Source of the DNA: Treponema sp.
Lineage (GTDB): Bacteria; Spirochaetota; Spirochaetia; Treponematales; Breznakiellaceae
Assembly (NCBI GenBank): GCA_031266695.1
Contig: JAISAK010000333.1
Location: 1 to 6,825, forward strand
Direction of reading: 5' to 3'
DNA length: 6,825 bases
In this document: positions 6,588 to 6,825 of the stretch, piece by piece
How the letters are laid out: each line of letters starts with the position of its first letter
How positions within the stretch are numbered: position 1 is the first letter of the stretch
Notes under the pieces: generated by a model
The model's database searches: none
The model's input: the letters and a program-made list of their open reading frames with translations, nothing else
Told to the model about the DNA's origin: nothing
Translations under genes and position numbers: made by a program

Positions 6588-6825
6588 TTAATACACGCCG
6601 GTGACCGTTATGACGGGGGGAGTACCCGCCGCCTTGTTAATGGTGTAATAGTTGCTGCTGGTAAAGCCAGTGACGGAACCGGGGTAACCATCATTATACT
6701 CGGTCCCGAAGTACCAGGTTTCGGTACCCGAGGTATCCGCAGCCGGAATCGTGTGATACTTGGGCAGCACGATGTAGAAGGACCAGGGCGCTACACTAGC
6801 TGTACTAACAGTAATCGCGGCATTG
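6588..6825 (-). CDS. C-terminal part of an unidentified, probably exported Ser/Thr/Tyr-rich protein
   Basis: The frame is open from the right window edge to a TAA at 6588-6590 and gives 78 residues; the first complete codon is at 6822-6824. An ATG at 6768-6770 lies inside the frame, but the open sequence continues upstream through a plausible protein, so this is the end of a longer gene. The peptide begins NAAITVSTASVAPWSFYIVL and ends PPVITVTGVY. It is rich in Thr, Ser, Gly, Tyr and aromatic residues, has few Lys or Arg, and alternates in a way typical of beta-rich surface proteins. I do not recognise the family. It faintly resembles the C-termini of fimbrillin-like or Ig-like surface proteins, but this is a guess. 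Several codons near 6790-6812 are more A/T-rich than in neighbouring genes. It is convergent with gltX across the palindromes. Confidence 0.6.
   Translation of the reverse strand, partial: NAAITVSTASVAPWSFYIVLPKYHTIPAADTSGTETWYFGTEYNDGYPGSVTGFTSSNYYTINKAAGTPPVITVTGVY

Noticed and set aside
6588..6770. Treating the right-edge minus-strand frame as a complete 60-codon gene starting at 6770
   Set aside because: The frame continues open to the window edge with protein of the same composition, and no ribosome site precedes that ATG, so it is the end of a larger gene.

Overview
The window looks like chromosomal DNA from a GC-rich spirochaete, most likely a Treponema relative (Treponemataceae or Breznakiellaceae type). 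This is a judgement from the style of the encoded proteins, above all the N-terminus of the glutamyl-tRNA synthetase and the Aat and M18 sequences. No rRNA or other decisive marker is present, so genus level is uncertain. Coding density is high and gaps between genes are short, apart from a palindrome-rich stretch near the right end.

Left part (1-3374, + strand): a compact operon of three genes, clpS (only its last 24 codons), clpA and aat. Together they encode the dedicated parts of the bacterial N-degron (N-end rule) pathway. Aat adds Leu or Phe to proteins with N-terminal Arg or Lys, ClpS recognises the resulting destabilising N-terminus, and ClpA unfolds the delivered protein into ClpP. 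ClpP is not encoded here. The gap between clpA and aat is a single base, which suggests translational coupling.

Middle part (3410-4915, - strand): an M18-family zinc aminopeptidase, convergent with aat across 35 bases and divergent from gltX across 36 bases. All expected metal ligands and the catalytic glutamate can be seen. It carries an unusual Lys/Ala/Gly-rich N-terminal extension.

Right part (4952-6448, + strand): gltX, a class I glutamyl-tRNA synthetase with HIGH, KLSKR and zinc-binding elements. A consensus TATAAT lies so close to its ATG that the mRNA may be leaderless. Downstream, 6449-6587 is non-coding and holds three inverted repeats. One is a long 66-base palindrome whose two inner arms are themselves palindromic. 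It probably serves as the gltX terminator and may work in both directions.

The right edge holds the C-terminal 78 codons of a minus-strand gene for a Ser/Thr/Tyr-rich, probably secreted protein that I cannot name. I see no mobile element, CRISPR array, tRNA or rRNA. The most coherent biological story is the one-operon N-degron pathway. I found no clearly new system.
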